A stretch of 64,000 nucleotides of DNA from the NCBI GenBank assembly GCA_001643675.2, contig LSRY02000027.1, positions 1,120,501-1,184,500 of the forward strand. Reading direction: 5' to 3'. Below, piece by piece: positions 9,392 to 21,221 of the stretch (position 1 is its first letter; every line of letters begins with the position of its first letter). Origin of the DNA: Monocercomonoides exilis (taxonomy: Eukaryota > Preaxostyla > Oxymonadida > Polymastigidae). Under the pieces are notes generated by a model, which ran no database searches, was not told the origin of the DNA, and worked only from the letters and a program-made list of their open reading frames with translations. The position numbers and the translations under genes were made by a program.

Positions 9392-11085
9392 GTGAGGGAG
9401 GAAACCCGGGCCGGGGAGGAAATCCAGGCCAGTGATCAGAATAAAAATTTCAGAATATTAATATATGATTTATCCAAAAAAAGACTTCCTTGTTTATTCA
9501 AAATAAAAATATGGATAAAACATATCGAAAATTATTTGGAATGATTGATTACGAAAGTTATGAATAATTATCCACAGGAAATGAAAGAATTAAAAGAAAA
9601 GTCAATTACAAAATTAAAGAAAAAAACATTAAGCAAAAAGTTAAGAATCAGAATCAGAAGCCTTTTAAATCGCTCCGAAATTACTTCCTTCAGGCGCTTT
9701 TGTTGGCTCCACAGAATTCTCGGCACAAGATGGTGGATTTTCCGGTAAATGCTTGAGAACAACTGATTTATCTAAAGGCCAGAGCCCAGTAACTTTCCAC
9801 GATGAGATAATTGTGCTTGGATAGCTGGCCGCTGCCAACCCATCTCGAAGTATTGTTGTGAAAACTTCTCTTTTCTGTGAGGCTGTCGTTGTCTGTCCAC
9901 TTTCTGTTTCTCTAGCAAATACTCTTTTCATATTGGCGAAAATAAACTGATCATTCGGTTGAATGATATGCGATGTGTGAGATGGCAATTTAATCAAATC
10001 CACAAGATTATCTTTACAGAGTCTTTTCATTTCTTCAGTGAAATGTCCAACACAGCCGTCCATAATCAACGCTGCATGCCTGTATTTCTCCCCAATGGCA
10101 ATCCTTTTTTTGATAATTTCTGGAAGAAAGCAGATTCTGAATAATTCAAAAAACAATGATGATGTGACATGTCCAGTTGTCGATGGGAAGAATACTTCTT
10201 GTGAGGTTGTGGCCAACTTGTACTCATCCGGCAAAGTTTTATATGGAATGACTATGGGAGTTAAATATCTGCAGCCATCTGCGCTGCACATGAAGACGAT
10301 TGAAGTTGCAGTTGGAAGAGATGTTTCTGGTGTTATCACTGAAGGCGAGGATGAAGATGAAGCGACTTGATCATTTTTTCTTTTATGAAAAAAGGTTGAG
10401 GTTTCATCGATATTGAATAACAATTGAGGAATCGGTTTTTCCTCGTTAAGATACGATTCGTATAAATCGAAAAAAGGTATTAAAACCTTTCGGCAAGAAT
10501 GAGCGGCCCTTCCGATTGGAAGAGCCTTTGGCTTTGCAAACACAATCTCTGGATGTCTTTGCAAAAACCGTTCCGTCCAGTGCTTGTCCACTGATTTGCA
10601 TTCTTCACCTTCATTCCTTTTCTTTTGCAACATTTCATTTGCCTGTAAATAGAAAAAAATTAAAAAAAAAAATATAAACACATCCATAACAAACCGTTTG
10701 AGTTATGTATTTTTTTGTTGGATATTTACCAATTTTTATTTCGTCAAGAAACAACTGTTTCATTTCCAACTCTTCAGCTTCGTCAAATAATGTGGGCCTA
10801 CCACATTTCCCAATGCTTCTGCCATTGTCCCTTGCTTTGATCGCTTGCTGCAGTGAAGATCTTTTTTAACAAGCCGCTTTTATCAATCTGTCTTTCAGAA
10901 TATTCAAGAATATCGTGAACGTACAAGGCTTTAATGTGTGGATCTCCCAGTGATCTTATTTCACTCGTTGCGTTGACGTGCGTTAAGGAGGGTTTTGTTT
11001 TAAACATTTTGATCTGTAACTTTTTTTATATTTTTTGATCAAAAATGGTCCGGATTTCCTCCACGGCCCGGGTTAACTCCCTTAC
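9392..11085 (-). mobile_element. Pogo-like element 1, complete ends
   Basis: 1,694 bp with ~40-bp terminal inverted repeats: left GTGAGGGAGGAAACCCGGGC..., right (read inward) GTAAGGGAGTTAACCCGGGC..., both followed by GGAGGAAATCC. TA flanks both ends (9390-9391 and 11086-11087), the pogo/Tc1-mariner target duplication. It holds one transposase gene on the minus strand. Confidence 0.85.
9665..11007 (-). pseudogene. Pogo-like transposase, one frameshift
   Basis: Exon 1 starts at ATG 11007 and carries a helix-turn-helix region ending in the typical GRP motif (GKCGRPTLFDEAEEL). A 52-bp intron at 10643-10694 (GTTTGT...TACAG) leads to the DDE_1 catalytic domain, ending at TAA 9665. Catalytic acids: NIDET, LIMDGC and IIQPND. 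Exon 1 is out of frame by one base in a T6 run at 10862-10867; removing one base gives a frame that aligns with copies 2 and 4. Everything else is intact, so this is the most recently active pogo copy here, or the break is an assembly error in a homopolymer. Pogo transposases cut and paste their element at TA sites. Confidence 0.85.
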
Positions 11086-11087
11086 TA

Positions 11088-11660
11088 TATATTGCGGGTC
11101 TTATACCCGGGAATAATTCCCTTTTTAATTATTATATCAGATCAAGAAAAAATAAATCCCATTTTCATTTTTAAGAAAAACGTTCTTTGTGAGTTTTCTT
11201 GCATATATAAACAAATTTGAGTGAAACAAGTCAAATCTCAACAGTTCATTTGGGTGTTAGTTATATTCTTTCTTTATTTTATTTGCTAACTTCTTATTCT
11301 TTGATAATTGCTTTTTCATATTTTTCTTACAATAATTCGATGAATCCAAACTAATGCAATAATAATAGATGTGAATATTCATCATAATTCATGTTGGAGA
11401 ATGCACAAATAAGTATTTGCGAAAAAAAACAAGTTTATTAAGTTTTAATTGTTTTCATATCATTATTAAGTTTGGAATAAAATATTCTCATTGATAGAAA
11501 AATATTCGCTTATATAAATGTTTTTATTGATTTTTTCGTTACGAATTCTTTCCAGTTTTAAGCAATCAAAAGTCTTTACTGAAATGTGCTAGCGGGAAAG
11601 TTGAAAATCCAATATGCGATCATTTCGCCTGTGAGATAACAAGTCTCTTAATCATAAACA
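11088..11660. other. AT-rich stretch without a gene
   Basis: Begins with a CGGGTCTTATACCCGGGAAT word reminiscent of pogo ends, then A/T-rich sequence; no gene seen. Confidence 0.5.
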
Positions 11661-11665
11661 CGTTA

Positions 11666-12230
11666 TTGTGCATGACCCATCTCAACATCATCCCTCTCGG
11701 CTGTTGTCCACTCCTCACTGTCCAACACCACTCCGCTGCCTCCATCTGCTCCTCCACTTGCACCTTCCAACCACCTTCACTCAACAACTACAATCACAAA
11801 CACCACTCACTCTTCCTCTCTGCACACAGCTCTCTCTCCCTCACGAACTTCTCCCTCCTCATCCCTCAACCGGCCATCCTCTCCTTCCCCTTCTTCTCCA
11901 CCCCAAACAATCTCCTCCCGGATGCCCATTCCCTTATCCCTGCCTCCTTCTCCATCTCCCACTCCTCTTTCTCCTCATTCATTCTCTTCTTCCACCTCTT
12001 CCTCTTCTTCTGCCATCTGTCCCTCTTCTTCACTCACCCCATCTCCCGGATATGCTGACAGCCACTTTTCCTTCACTCCCTCTAAGCAGTCAAACTAACA
12101 CAACTTTCACTCTGCCTTCCTCAGCTCCCTCTCTGCGTATAAGTCATTCTCTGTACATGCTGCTGCATCTCATATCAGAAAATCTGTGGATTCTTATTCG
12201 TAAAGTTGGCTGCAGCCAATCCCTCCAACA
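11666..12230. repeat. CT-rich low-complexity region
   Basis: Pyrimidine-rich sequence in which several frames stay open because stop codons are rare. A CTAAC...TTCCTCAG (branch point and acceptor-like) near 12,085-12,121 suggests introns and UTR rather than one long protein. Confidence 0.5.
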
Positions 12231-13355
12231 CCTTCAGACAGAATTGAACGCATTGACGGAGCAGTGGCAGTTTTCGAGAAACTTAGCGAGGTCAACGAGG
12301 CACGAAGTCCGTGTTTAAAGGCACGCACAAAACAGTTAGATTATTAATATGAAAAGATCACAACACTCTCTATGCTTTCAGCAGAAGATGGACATTGCAG
12401 TGTAGATAGAAAAAGAAATTCTTCTTCATCATCATTCAATACATCATTATCACTTCCTTATTAACCTATTTGTTCTCTGACCTTTTCTTTTCATCAGATT
12501 TGAGAGCTGTTGGTGATACAACACAAGTTCTGAAACACAGGTACATATGCAGCTGTCTCTGCCACAACTTCCCTGCCTCTGTCTGTCCTCCTCTCTTCCC
12601 CCGTCATCTGTCAGCCTGCCCTCTTCCCTCTCCTCTCTCCACTCGTCAAGGATATCGAGCTGCTGGTCACTCCAATCCTCTCATTTGCATCACAGCAGAA
12701 GGAGAGCAGAGCAGGCAAGACAGCCAAGTTGCACGGCATGAACACCACAAACAGTAGCCAGCTGCCCTCTCAGCTGCTCAGCAGTGCTGGCTGGATGCTC
12801 ATCGGCGACTGCATTCGGAAGATCAACGAGGTGGACAGCGCAGCCCCATCGTCTCTGATGCCGACGATGATGGACGAAGGTTTCATCACAAGCTGCCCGC
12901 AGAATGCATTCAATCTGCAGGTCGATGCAATCAACCAGATACTGTCTCCACTTGCATTTCACAAGGAGATGACTTCTTTGGCACAGAAGAGGCTGGCGTT
13001 GAAAAGCAGTGCTTTGGGTTATCCACAGCCTGCTTCATCATCTTTATCTCTTCCACAAACAACGATGTATCTTCCACTTTTTTCTTTTAATGCTCTTATC
13101 CCCTTTTTCAATTTCACATTCATTTCCCAGTACTGCTCCATTTCTTCTGTCCGTGACATCCTCTTCCTCCTCTCCAACTCTATCAAACAAGCCTCCTTCG
13201 AGCACAGCATCATCAGTGCTGCCAAAAAGAGGAGCTTTCCTGCTTCCGTTCTTCCTCCTGACATGCTTTCTCTCCTCGACACAGAAGGTGACTTTGCAGA
13301 GAGAAAGGACTTTTTCTCGACTGAAGAAGAAGGAGAGCTTAAAAGAGCACTTTGA
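12231..13355 (+). CDS. Multi-exon hypothetical protein, model partial
   Basis: Three protein-like blocks on the + strand can be joined in phase: about 12,231-12,308 (ERIDGAVAVFEKLSEVNEAR), donor GTCCGT; a 29-bp exon 12498-12526 (LRAVGDTTQ), donor GTTCTG; and a long exon from 12615 (LFPLLSPLVKDIELLV, HKEMTSLAQKRLALKSSALG) to TGA at 13353. The long exon is largely helical; a middle part (about 13,020-13,135) is hydrophobic and may hide another intron. I do not recognise the family; the helical, amphipathic character leaves a membrane-bending or coiled-coil role open, without positive evidence. The 5' end is not defined. Confidence 0.4.
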
Positions 13356-13399
13356 AATGAAGATTCACTCTTGTTAAATTTGCTGTGAATGTCCTCAGA

Positions 13400-14132
13400 A
13401 ATTATGGTGTGCGATTCAGATGAAAATGGATGTGACTTCATGTGCTCCCACAATGTCTGTGGAGTGAGAAATTTCCATTCAAACCCCACTCTTTTCAGTC
13501 AAAAATGCAATTCACATCAAACAAATAAGAATCAAACAGGAAGAAACAATTCTTCATCTGAGATGAGCATCAATCCATTTTCTGATCCCTCCAACGAGAT
13601 TATCGTTCCCTCTGAGTCGCAGAAGCAGCCTAAAGGAACAGTCGGAAGCTTTCTGTTTTTGGCAGACAAGAATGGAATGGACTGATTTCGCAAAGCGGCT
13701 GTAGTGTCAAGGCAGCAGATGATGTTCATGGAGCAAATAACAGTGAGTGTGAACTATGCGGATAGGAGAACACGCTCATCATCTTTGCCTCTTTCTTCAC
13801 TTACACCTCATTAGGAGCAGAATTCTGTATCTTCATTGAGTGCAGTCCAACAGAAATCAGATGCTGTTTCATCATCATCAGCAGCAGTTGAGCTCTCATC
13901 TTTTTCTGTACCAATTCCACCTCCGCTCACTTCTGCTGACACCTCCACCCAATCTACTCCTTCACTATCTCTTTTGGCACCTTCTGTATCTCCTTCTTTA
14001 TCTCCTTCTCCTCCACCTCCTCAGCTTCCTTCCTTCAGCTCTTCCATCAACCAGCTGGCTTTGCAGCTTCTGAACCCTTTAAATCCTTCTGTTTCAAACC
14101 CAGTTTCATTCACCAACGAAAATTTGTTTTAG
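13400..14132 (+). CDS. Hypothetical exons, Ser/Pro-rich with NPF motif
   Basis: The frame 13,400-13,738 reads through an NPFSDP motif, with a TGA at 13,683. It ends at a consensus donor (ACA|GTGAGT at about 13,738), and an acceptor CATTAG near 13,815 joins in phase to a Ser/Pro-rich tail ending at TAG 14,130. NPF tripeptides bind EH domains in endocytic adaptors, but a single motif proves little. The TGA may lie in an unrecognised intron. It probably belongs with the preceding exons as one gene. Confidence 0.35.
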
Positions 14133-14343
14133 TGAAATGTGTTAATCATATTTATCTGTCAAAGTTTTCCAAAGAAATTTGCAGAAAACATGAACACTTC
14201 TTCAAGTTGAAAAATGAAAATTATCGATTGGAATTTTCTTTCAACAAGAATTATTGAATTATTTCTATGGAAACGAATAAAAGAACCTTTATCAAATCAT
14301 TGTTGATATTCCACCTTTGCTTTGTTTTTGTGATGATGAAAAA

Positions 14344-15762
14344 ATGGATGAATATTTGGAAAAGGAAGATCGTGGAGAAGATTCAAGCCAAAAGGCTGTG
14401 GAAGGAGAGAATGATTCAATGACGCTTGATAACCATGACATTGTAATCAATGCAGTCGACAGGGAGGAGAAGTTGCTTGAATTGTTGGATGCAATGGAAT
14501 CGATGAAGCTTAGGCCTTCAGATTTATTCAAGAACGGATTAGTTTCGAAAAGCAGCTTCTGTCGTGCTGCAAAGGCAAGGAAGGAAGGAAGGTACATTTA
14601 CAGAATAGGAAGACCCCCCAATTCTGAACAATTGATACAAAACTACATTCTTCTCTAATTTTAAAGATAAAATACAACTTAGTGCCTTTCCGTGTGCAAG
14701 ACAAGTGAAAGACTTAGTTGGATTTTTCTTTCTTTCTTTTTTTTAAGTTTTGTGTTCATATATTTTTGCTTGTATTTATAAGGCAATCGAAGTGATAGCC
14801 GAAGATCAACACAAGCCAACTCAGAGCTTTCATGTGTGCCGCACTTTGCCATATTCCTTTATCAAGTCGAATGAGGACCTTTTCTTTGTTCATCCCATTC
14901 ATTTGCCAGCAGCGAGAGCTGCTCATTCCACAAAGGAATGTCTTTTTCCTTGGTTTGAAAAAGTTCGACATTTGTATTATGAGCATCAGTTCAAATCGGA
15001 ACTTATTTTTAATCTGGACGAAGTGTTTATTACAACTCCTGAAGTCAAGCCAAGCCTTGTTGTTGCTTCAAACAAAAATGATGTATGCATGACGCCAGAG
15101 CCATCGCTCCCAGCAGGCATCTCAGGGCTCTTCATGGTTTCAGCAGATGGAGTAAGTTATCCAGCTATTTTCAAAATCAGAGCAAAAAAACTACCAAAGG
15201 AATACTCTGACGCTACTGAACACTCATTACGTTTCACGGTTGATGACACTCCCTCAATGACTGCAGAAAGCTCCGGTTCTTTTTCGAAAAAGCGATTGTT
15301 CCGTTTATGATCCAAAGAAGAAAATTCGTCAAATGAAAAGAAGAGCATTGTTTACTATTCATGGATTCACTTGCTGCATATTTGTCAAGGAATATCATAC
15401 AATGTGCGAAGGACAACAGAATTGATCTATGCTTTCCTCCTTCACATACTTCTCATTTTATTCAACCTTTGGATCTCTACGTCAATGCCAATTTTAAAAA
15501 TTCTCTCAGAATAACTGATAACGAAACTCATGAACCTAATGCGAGTAGTGAAAGGAGAAACTTTGTTTAAAAACTGAGAAATGCATTACATGCTGCATTT
15601 AGTCCCTCCACAATCACAGCTTCATTCAGAGATGCAGGCATCTTGCCTTTCAACCCTGATATTGTGCTATCCAAGCTTCCAGAGAAAAAGCCTGAGTGGG
15701 CAAGAGTATCTTCAAAAATCATGGTTCCTCAATTGCTTTATTTCAATGGAAGAATTTTTTAA
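14344..15762 (+). pseudogene. Pogo-like transposase copy 2, degenerate
   Basis: Exon 1 (ATG 14344) has the helix-turn-helix and GRP motif (YRIGRPPNSEQLIQ), then shifts frame near 14,645. An intron ends at about 14,782 (TATAAG). The DDE domain keeps FNLDEV and the QPLD end (SHTSHFIQPLD), but the second catalytic Asp region reads LFMDS after a frameshift near 15,285 and an in-frame TGA. A TAA interrupts the C-terminal domain near 15,568. The QPLD form groups it with copy 3 rather than with copies 1 and 4. Terminal repeats were not found. Confidence 0.75.
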
Positions 15763-15829
15763 TCAACAGACCCAATGGCCCCTTATGATGAAGGAGTTCA
15801 TCCATATTTTTTTTAATTTTCATGTTTAA

Positions 15830-16880
15830 TAACATTTTCAAACTGTATTTTTTTTTTATGTTTAATAAATATTTTTAATGTTCAATATTTTGTTTTAATG
15901 TTTTATATTTTATAATGTTTTATTTCAATAAAAAGAAAACAAATGACAGTTGATTTTTTCTCATTTGTTTTCAGAACAGATATCGTTCATATTTGAAATA
16001 AAATCAATTATTAAATAACGAAAAAAATAAAGTTCCGGGTTTATGACATGTCCCGGATTTTTTTCACACTGTTATATGGAATCAAAACGATATGGGAATA
16101 TCATAAGGTTTTGCAAAAATCAAAGCATTTTAGATCTTTCTATTTCGTCGTGATTAATTCAAAACGGTTGTGGTTTTATCTCGACGGGCCGTATCACGGA
16201 TTTATGAAAATAATGTTTGTTGATCACATATTTTTTTTTTCTTTCCATTTCTTTTAAATAACGTTTCAAATATATGCAACATTAAGATATGTTTTATGTT
16301 ATTGTGTTTTGGAAAAATAAAAATGATCATTAAACTCATGTTTTTTTCAGATCTTATGATTTTTTGAAGACATCATTTTTTTCACTTAAAAGGACGAAAA
16401 CATCATCTTTAAGCGGAATTTAAATTAAATTTGCTTTTTTAATGAAAGTGTCTGCGAAACAGAGATTTTCAGCAATGTTTTTTACCAATAAAAAACTTTT
16501 GCTTTGGATATCACTAATAACATTTTTTTCATATCATTTTTGGTTCTAAACGTGCAATGAAGTTATATTTTTTATGTTATTTTTTCTAACAATAATCGTT
16601 TTTTAAAATAATTGTTTGTTGTTTATTATGTTAAATAATTGATGAAAAATATTCAAAAAAAAGATGGGAAAACTTTTGGAGAAAAAACAAACGTAATTCA
16701 TAAAAAAATTTATGAAAAGAAATTAATTCCGATAAAAAATATATAAAGGACAATTTTTTTAAGAACTGTTAACATTCAAAATACATTCGAGAACAGTTTG
16801 CTTGTGTTGGTATTGTTTCGAACTGGGCACTTTTTGGTTTTTGCAGGATTTTGCTGGTGCTTTTGCAATACACAAACAAT
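15830..16880. other. AT-rich stretch without a gene
   Basis: Runs of A/T; a word TCCGGGTTTATGACATGTCC near 16,035 may be a decayed pogo end. Nothing else supported. Confidence 0.5.
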
Positions 16881-16885
16881 CGTTA

Positions 16886-18790
16886 TCAGGAGTCTGGCTG
16901 TGTTCTGTTTGATTTAACTAAGTGGAAGAAGGAGGATGGATAGAGGAAGTGTGATAGGGTTTTATTCTTTGAAGGCATTAATTGTTCCAGATTGAGAGAT
17001 CGTGGTTGCGATAATGAACTTGAAGGTTTTTGCTTTCCCATTGTTGGTTGAGACGAATGAAAACTTGGATGAGTTTCAATTGAACTTGACGTTGATGGAA
17101 GAGAAGAAATTGAAGTTGGAGAAGAAGTTAATTGAGAGGTATTAGTGGAAATTACTCCCTCATTCATAAATGTTTCTTGTGATGATTGTAACTCAGATGA
17201 ATGAGAATGTGTTGTTTGATCCGAAATAAGAATTGTTATTGGAGGTTGTGGAAATGCAGATGAAGCTGGTTGAGTTGTTGGTGAAGATGAGGTTTCATTT
17301 GAAGAAGAAGAAAGGTTTTGTATAGGTGGGAATAGAACAGAAGAAGAATTAGCTGATGCTAAAGTTCAAAAAGAAGAATTATATGAAGAAAAAAGTTGCT
17401 TGGGTAGACTTCCATTGATTAGGAAGCAGCCATTTAAAAGAATTATCAATATCATCGGAAACAAAACCTTCATCGCTTTCAGAAATCGATGAAATTCGAC
17501 TATCTTCATTCATTGCAAAAACAACTTTCTGATCTTCGCTGCTTTTGCCTTTTTTCTCTTTGATCTGTGTTTGAGGTTCAGTTGTTGCATCAGCTGAATA
17601 AAAAAATTAATATGGTATGTGAAAAAAATAAAAATGAAATTGTTCATATAAAAAAAAGTCAATATGGGAAAAATATAAAAATTCAAACTATCTTCAAGTG
17701 CGTGAAAAGATGTTACACTTGAAGAAGGAATTGAACTGGGGTTCAATCGATAAAGCAATCTGGCTCTGTATTTTTCATTTGCTTGTTCCTTTTTCTGTCT
17801 TTTTTCCTCAACTTTTGTAATAAGATCAGAAAGGAAAAGTTGATTAGCCTCAAAATCTGCCTCCGATAATAGATTTTGCAGTATGTGATGATTTGTTTAA
17901 CAGCACGCAACGTAAAAGTGTTCAGCAATTGAAGAAATTTTTAAGGGCCAAGGTCGACGAAATATTGTAAATAATGTTTTCATACGACCAAAAAAGCGTT
18001 CGACGATTACTATATGTGCTGCAAGCTCTGGTGTCCCAACAGGTTTGATAATTATTGCTCCCAATTCACTTTATGCACAAATAGAAGCCGAATCTGCCAT
18101 GATTTTTCCTCCTTCCAAACGTACTGCGAACTGAGAGAAATGCTCACAAAACACGACATAGTCGTGAACTGCTCCGCCATGAACCTTGCTGATAGTACTT
18201 GCAGTTCCTGTTTTTGGATTCACTCCCACTTCAACTTTAACACAATTAATTTTGTGCTTTCCACTGAAACAATCACTTCCACAATTAAATTCTTTTCCTG
18301 TTTTGTTTGCCGGTAAAACTGTACAGTCTAAAACAAGTGCCACCTCCTCCATTCCACGAATTCTGTCTGGTCGAAACGTGAGAAACACATCAGATAAAGA
18401 AACTTTGATAGATTTCAAGATCGAATAAATTGGATGAAGAGTCGCATCTTGCGTTAAAAGAAAAGATGAGGTGATGAGATGAGAAACAGTTGGTGATCCA
18501 AAATGAAAATAATTAAATAACAAGAAAAAATGATCGTCCAATTTTTCTATAACTCTGCGTTTTCCCGGATGAGGGTATATCTCAGGTTGAACAAGACGAA
18601 CAAGAAGATCAAACTCACTCTTTGTGATACCAGTCATTCTGAAAAAGCCCAAATCTTTGTTGGTGAATTTGGACAATGCGTTTTCTATCAATGACAGTTT
18701 CTTTTCTTCCTCTTTTTGGTGAGTAATTTTCGGAAGAACATTTCTTTCTTCGACATGAGCAAAATTTTCCAAAAAATTAGGTTGACTCAT
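16886..18790 (-). pseudogene. Harbinger transposase copy 2, degenerate
   Basis: Begins MSQPNFLENF at ATG 18790. Exon 1 ends at 17689, a 95-bp intron (17594-17688, GTTTGA...TTCAG) sits at the same site as in copy 1, and a long Ser-rich last exon ends at TGA 16886. Catalytic residues: D in VLDCTVLP, D in MADSASIC (the usual Tyr replaced), E in VERFFGRMK. Two in-frame TAA codons (18071-18073, 17897-17899) and a frameshift plus TGA in the Ser-rich tail make it inactive. The C-terminal exon repeats the W...QW patch (WLLPNQWKS). Confidence 0.8.
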
Positions 18791-18839
18791 TTTCAGAATA
18801 AGATAGAAAGAATTGATCGAATGAATACATTATTTGGAA

Positions 18840-19010
18840 AAATTTTTGTGATCCCATTGTCCCACTTTTGATTTAATTCATTGTGAACAAATCAAAACGT
18901 TTAATCTTTGACTTTTTTGTTTTAGCACTTGATAAAAAGAGGTTGATAAATACAATTACTATTGACGATAACACAACGTTTAAGTTCTAATGTTTTCATT
19001 TAACCGGTTA
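18840..19010. repeat. Harbinger copy 2 terminal repeat
   Basis: Diverged match to 7980-8150 in the same position relative to the transposase start: AAATCAAAACG, CTTTGACTTTTTTGTTTTA and TTTAAGTTCTA words in the same order. Confidence 0.45.
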
Positions 19011-19267
19011 TTTGTTTTTTAATGGGAATATTGATTTAAATGATCTACTGATTAAAATGAACATTTTGTTTTGGTTTATTCGGAATTTTATGATCAATCA
19101 AAAGTTTTGTTTTACATGAGCATGGAAGAAGATCGAGATGGTTTGAGTTTTATTTTTCTTTGAAACTTGATTATTGTTTTTAAGTTGATTTTTCGAGAGT
19201 TATTAAGTTGCTTGAAGATGCAGAATACAGTCGTTATGAAAACAAAATCGAATGATGCGCACACATA

Positions 19268-20540
19268 TTTATTGATCATGGAATAAAGAAACGCATAATT
19301 GTTTCGGCAGAATTAATAAACAGAAGCGCTCTCAATAGAGCAATTGAAGCTGTCAAAGATGGGAGAGATTGCTTTGTTAAAGACAGGCCTCCTGCTTTGA
19401 ACAAAGAAAAAACTGCAATATTCAAAGAAGAACTTTCTAATTTCTTTAGGGACGATAAACACAAAACAATGAAGGAGGCTCGATTGTTGGTTTGGGTTAT
19501 TATGTGTTTTAGGTCTTTTATTGTCACAAAATTGTTTTTTTTTTCAAACTGATTTTTTTTTTATTGTCTTTCAGGCTTCAAGCCTTATTCAAAACAAACC
19601 AAAAGAGGAAATTATTGACCATTCAGTTTGTCGCTCTTGGGCTTACAACGTTATCATAAAAAGTGAAGATCTATTATTTAAAACACCTGTTCATATTCCA
19701 GCGGCACGAATTGCTCACAGCACTCAAGACTGTATTGGAAGATGGTTTGATCGAATGGAAAAACATTATAACGATCACAATTTCCTTCAACAACTCGTGT
19801 TCAATCCTGATGAATGTTTTATTTCAAGCGAAGAGAGAAAAATTCCAAAAGTTAATTCAATGACCGATGCTCTTTCACCAATGCAAAGGCCGCAATCACA
19901 TCCCTTAAATACATCTTTATTGATTATAATTGCAACAGACAGAACTCAGCAAAGGACATGAATGATACTTTTTGGAAAAGATGTTCTTAAGGAATGCAAA
20001 ATGGTGAACAATTGAGAATTGTTCATTATTCCTGCTGTAAGTGCTTTTTTGACAAAATAAAAATTTAAAAATATTTTTTTGATTCCGTCATTCCAGCAAT
20101 CAAATATAGAAGAAGAGGAATTGAAGAAAAATTAATAAATGCGTTTATTCATATGGACTTCATTCATTCTCATGAAACTTCATTTATGATTAGCTTGGAA
20201 TCAAAGCATTGAATTGATTTGGCTCTTCCTCCTTCGCATTCATCTCATCTCATTCAACCGTTAGACAAATATGTTAACTCCAACTTGAAAAGCAAAGTGA
20301 AGATAGTGATAATGATATTTTCTTGACTTTGCAGAAGGAAGAAGAACACATTTTATCTTGAGGCTGCAGATCGCATTGCATCATGCGTTGTCCCCTGCAA
20401 CAGTCATTGCTTCTCGGAGGGATTCAGGAATGTGGCCACTTAACATAAAACTCGTGTGCGATTCCCTTCCATTAAAAAAACCTGACAATGTTATTGTTTC
20501 TCCTTTCTTTATGGACAGAACAAAAGAATCTTTTCGTTGA
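19268..20540 (+). pseudogene. Pogo-like transposase copy 3, degenerate
   Basis: Exon 1 reads NRSALNRAIEAVKDG then a KDRPP motif in place of GRP. An 85-bp intron at 19490-19574 (GTTTGG...TTTCAG) leads to the catalytic domain, with IPAARIAHSTQD and NPDEC (for the usual N.DE.). After about 19,960 the frame breaks repeatedly, yet PPSHSSHLIQPLD and LRLQIALHHALSPATVIAS can still be read. The middle of the DDE domain, including the second Asp, is lost. Same subfamily as copy 2 by the QPLD end. Confidence 0.7.
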
Positions 20541-21221
20541 AGAATTTGTTTATCTTCAAATCCATTTACCCCATTTTCAAATGGATTAACTTCATTCATG
20601 ACACTTTAATTTATCTTTATCTTTTTTTCATTTCATATATGAAAATAACTTAGTTGAATTGTTGACAAATATTGAATAACAAGTTTTTTTATAAATTTTT
20701 TTCTTGATTATGAAAAGATTCTCTGTGAAAAAAATTGCATTATTTAATATATTTCGATACAAAGTATCACACAAAGTTGGAATTGTAATTTCAAATCAGA
20801 ATGCCCATATGCAAATCTGATGTTCGGTTTTTTGAAAATGTCCGGATATTTGAAAGACTGTAGTCGGGGAGTTAACCCGCTCAGAAGAAGTGGAAAAAAT
20901 GGGAATAAGAACACAAAGCTGAAGTTGATGAAAAAAACTCAAGTTGCAAGATTGGCAGCATCCAGCGAAGCCAGACCGTTGCATGATCTTCACAAAAAAG
21001 GATAGAAGCTTTTCTTGGTTATCAGTCTTTCCATATCCGCCTTTGAAAAAATCAAGTGATCTATCTGCTATCATTAAAAAGTATGGGAAAAACACATAAT
21101 TGTGGAAGATTCACATGAAAATATGGAAAACAATTGATTTTTTTAAAATCAGAAGAAATGCGAATTGTCACGAAGATAGAGGTGGATGCAGAAAAAGGGA
21201 TTTTTCATTAAATGAAACAAT

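Noticed and set aside
11666-12318. A 216-codon Leu/Pro/His-rich protein
   Set aside because: The CT-rich sequence keeps more than one frame open and contains a branch-point/acceptor-like site; composition is not protein-like.
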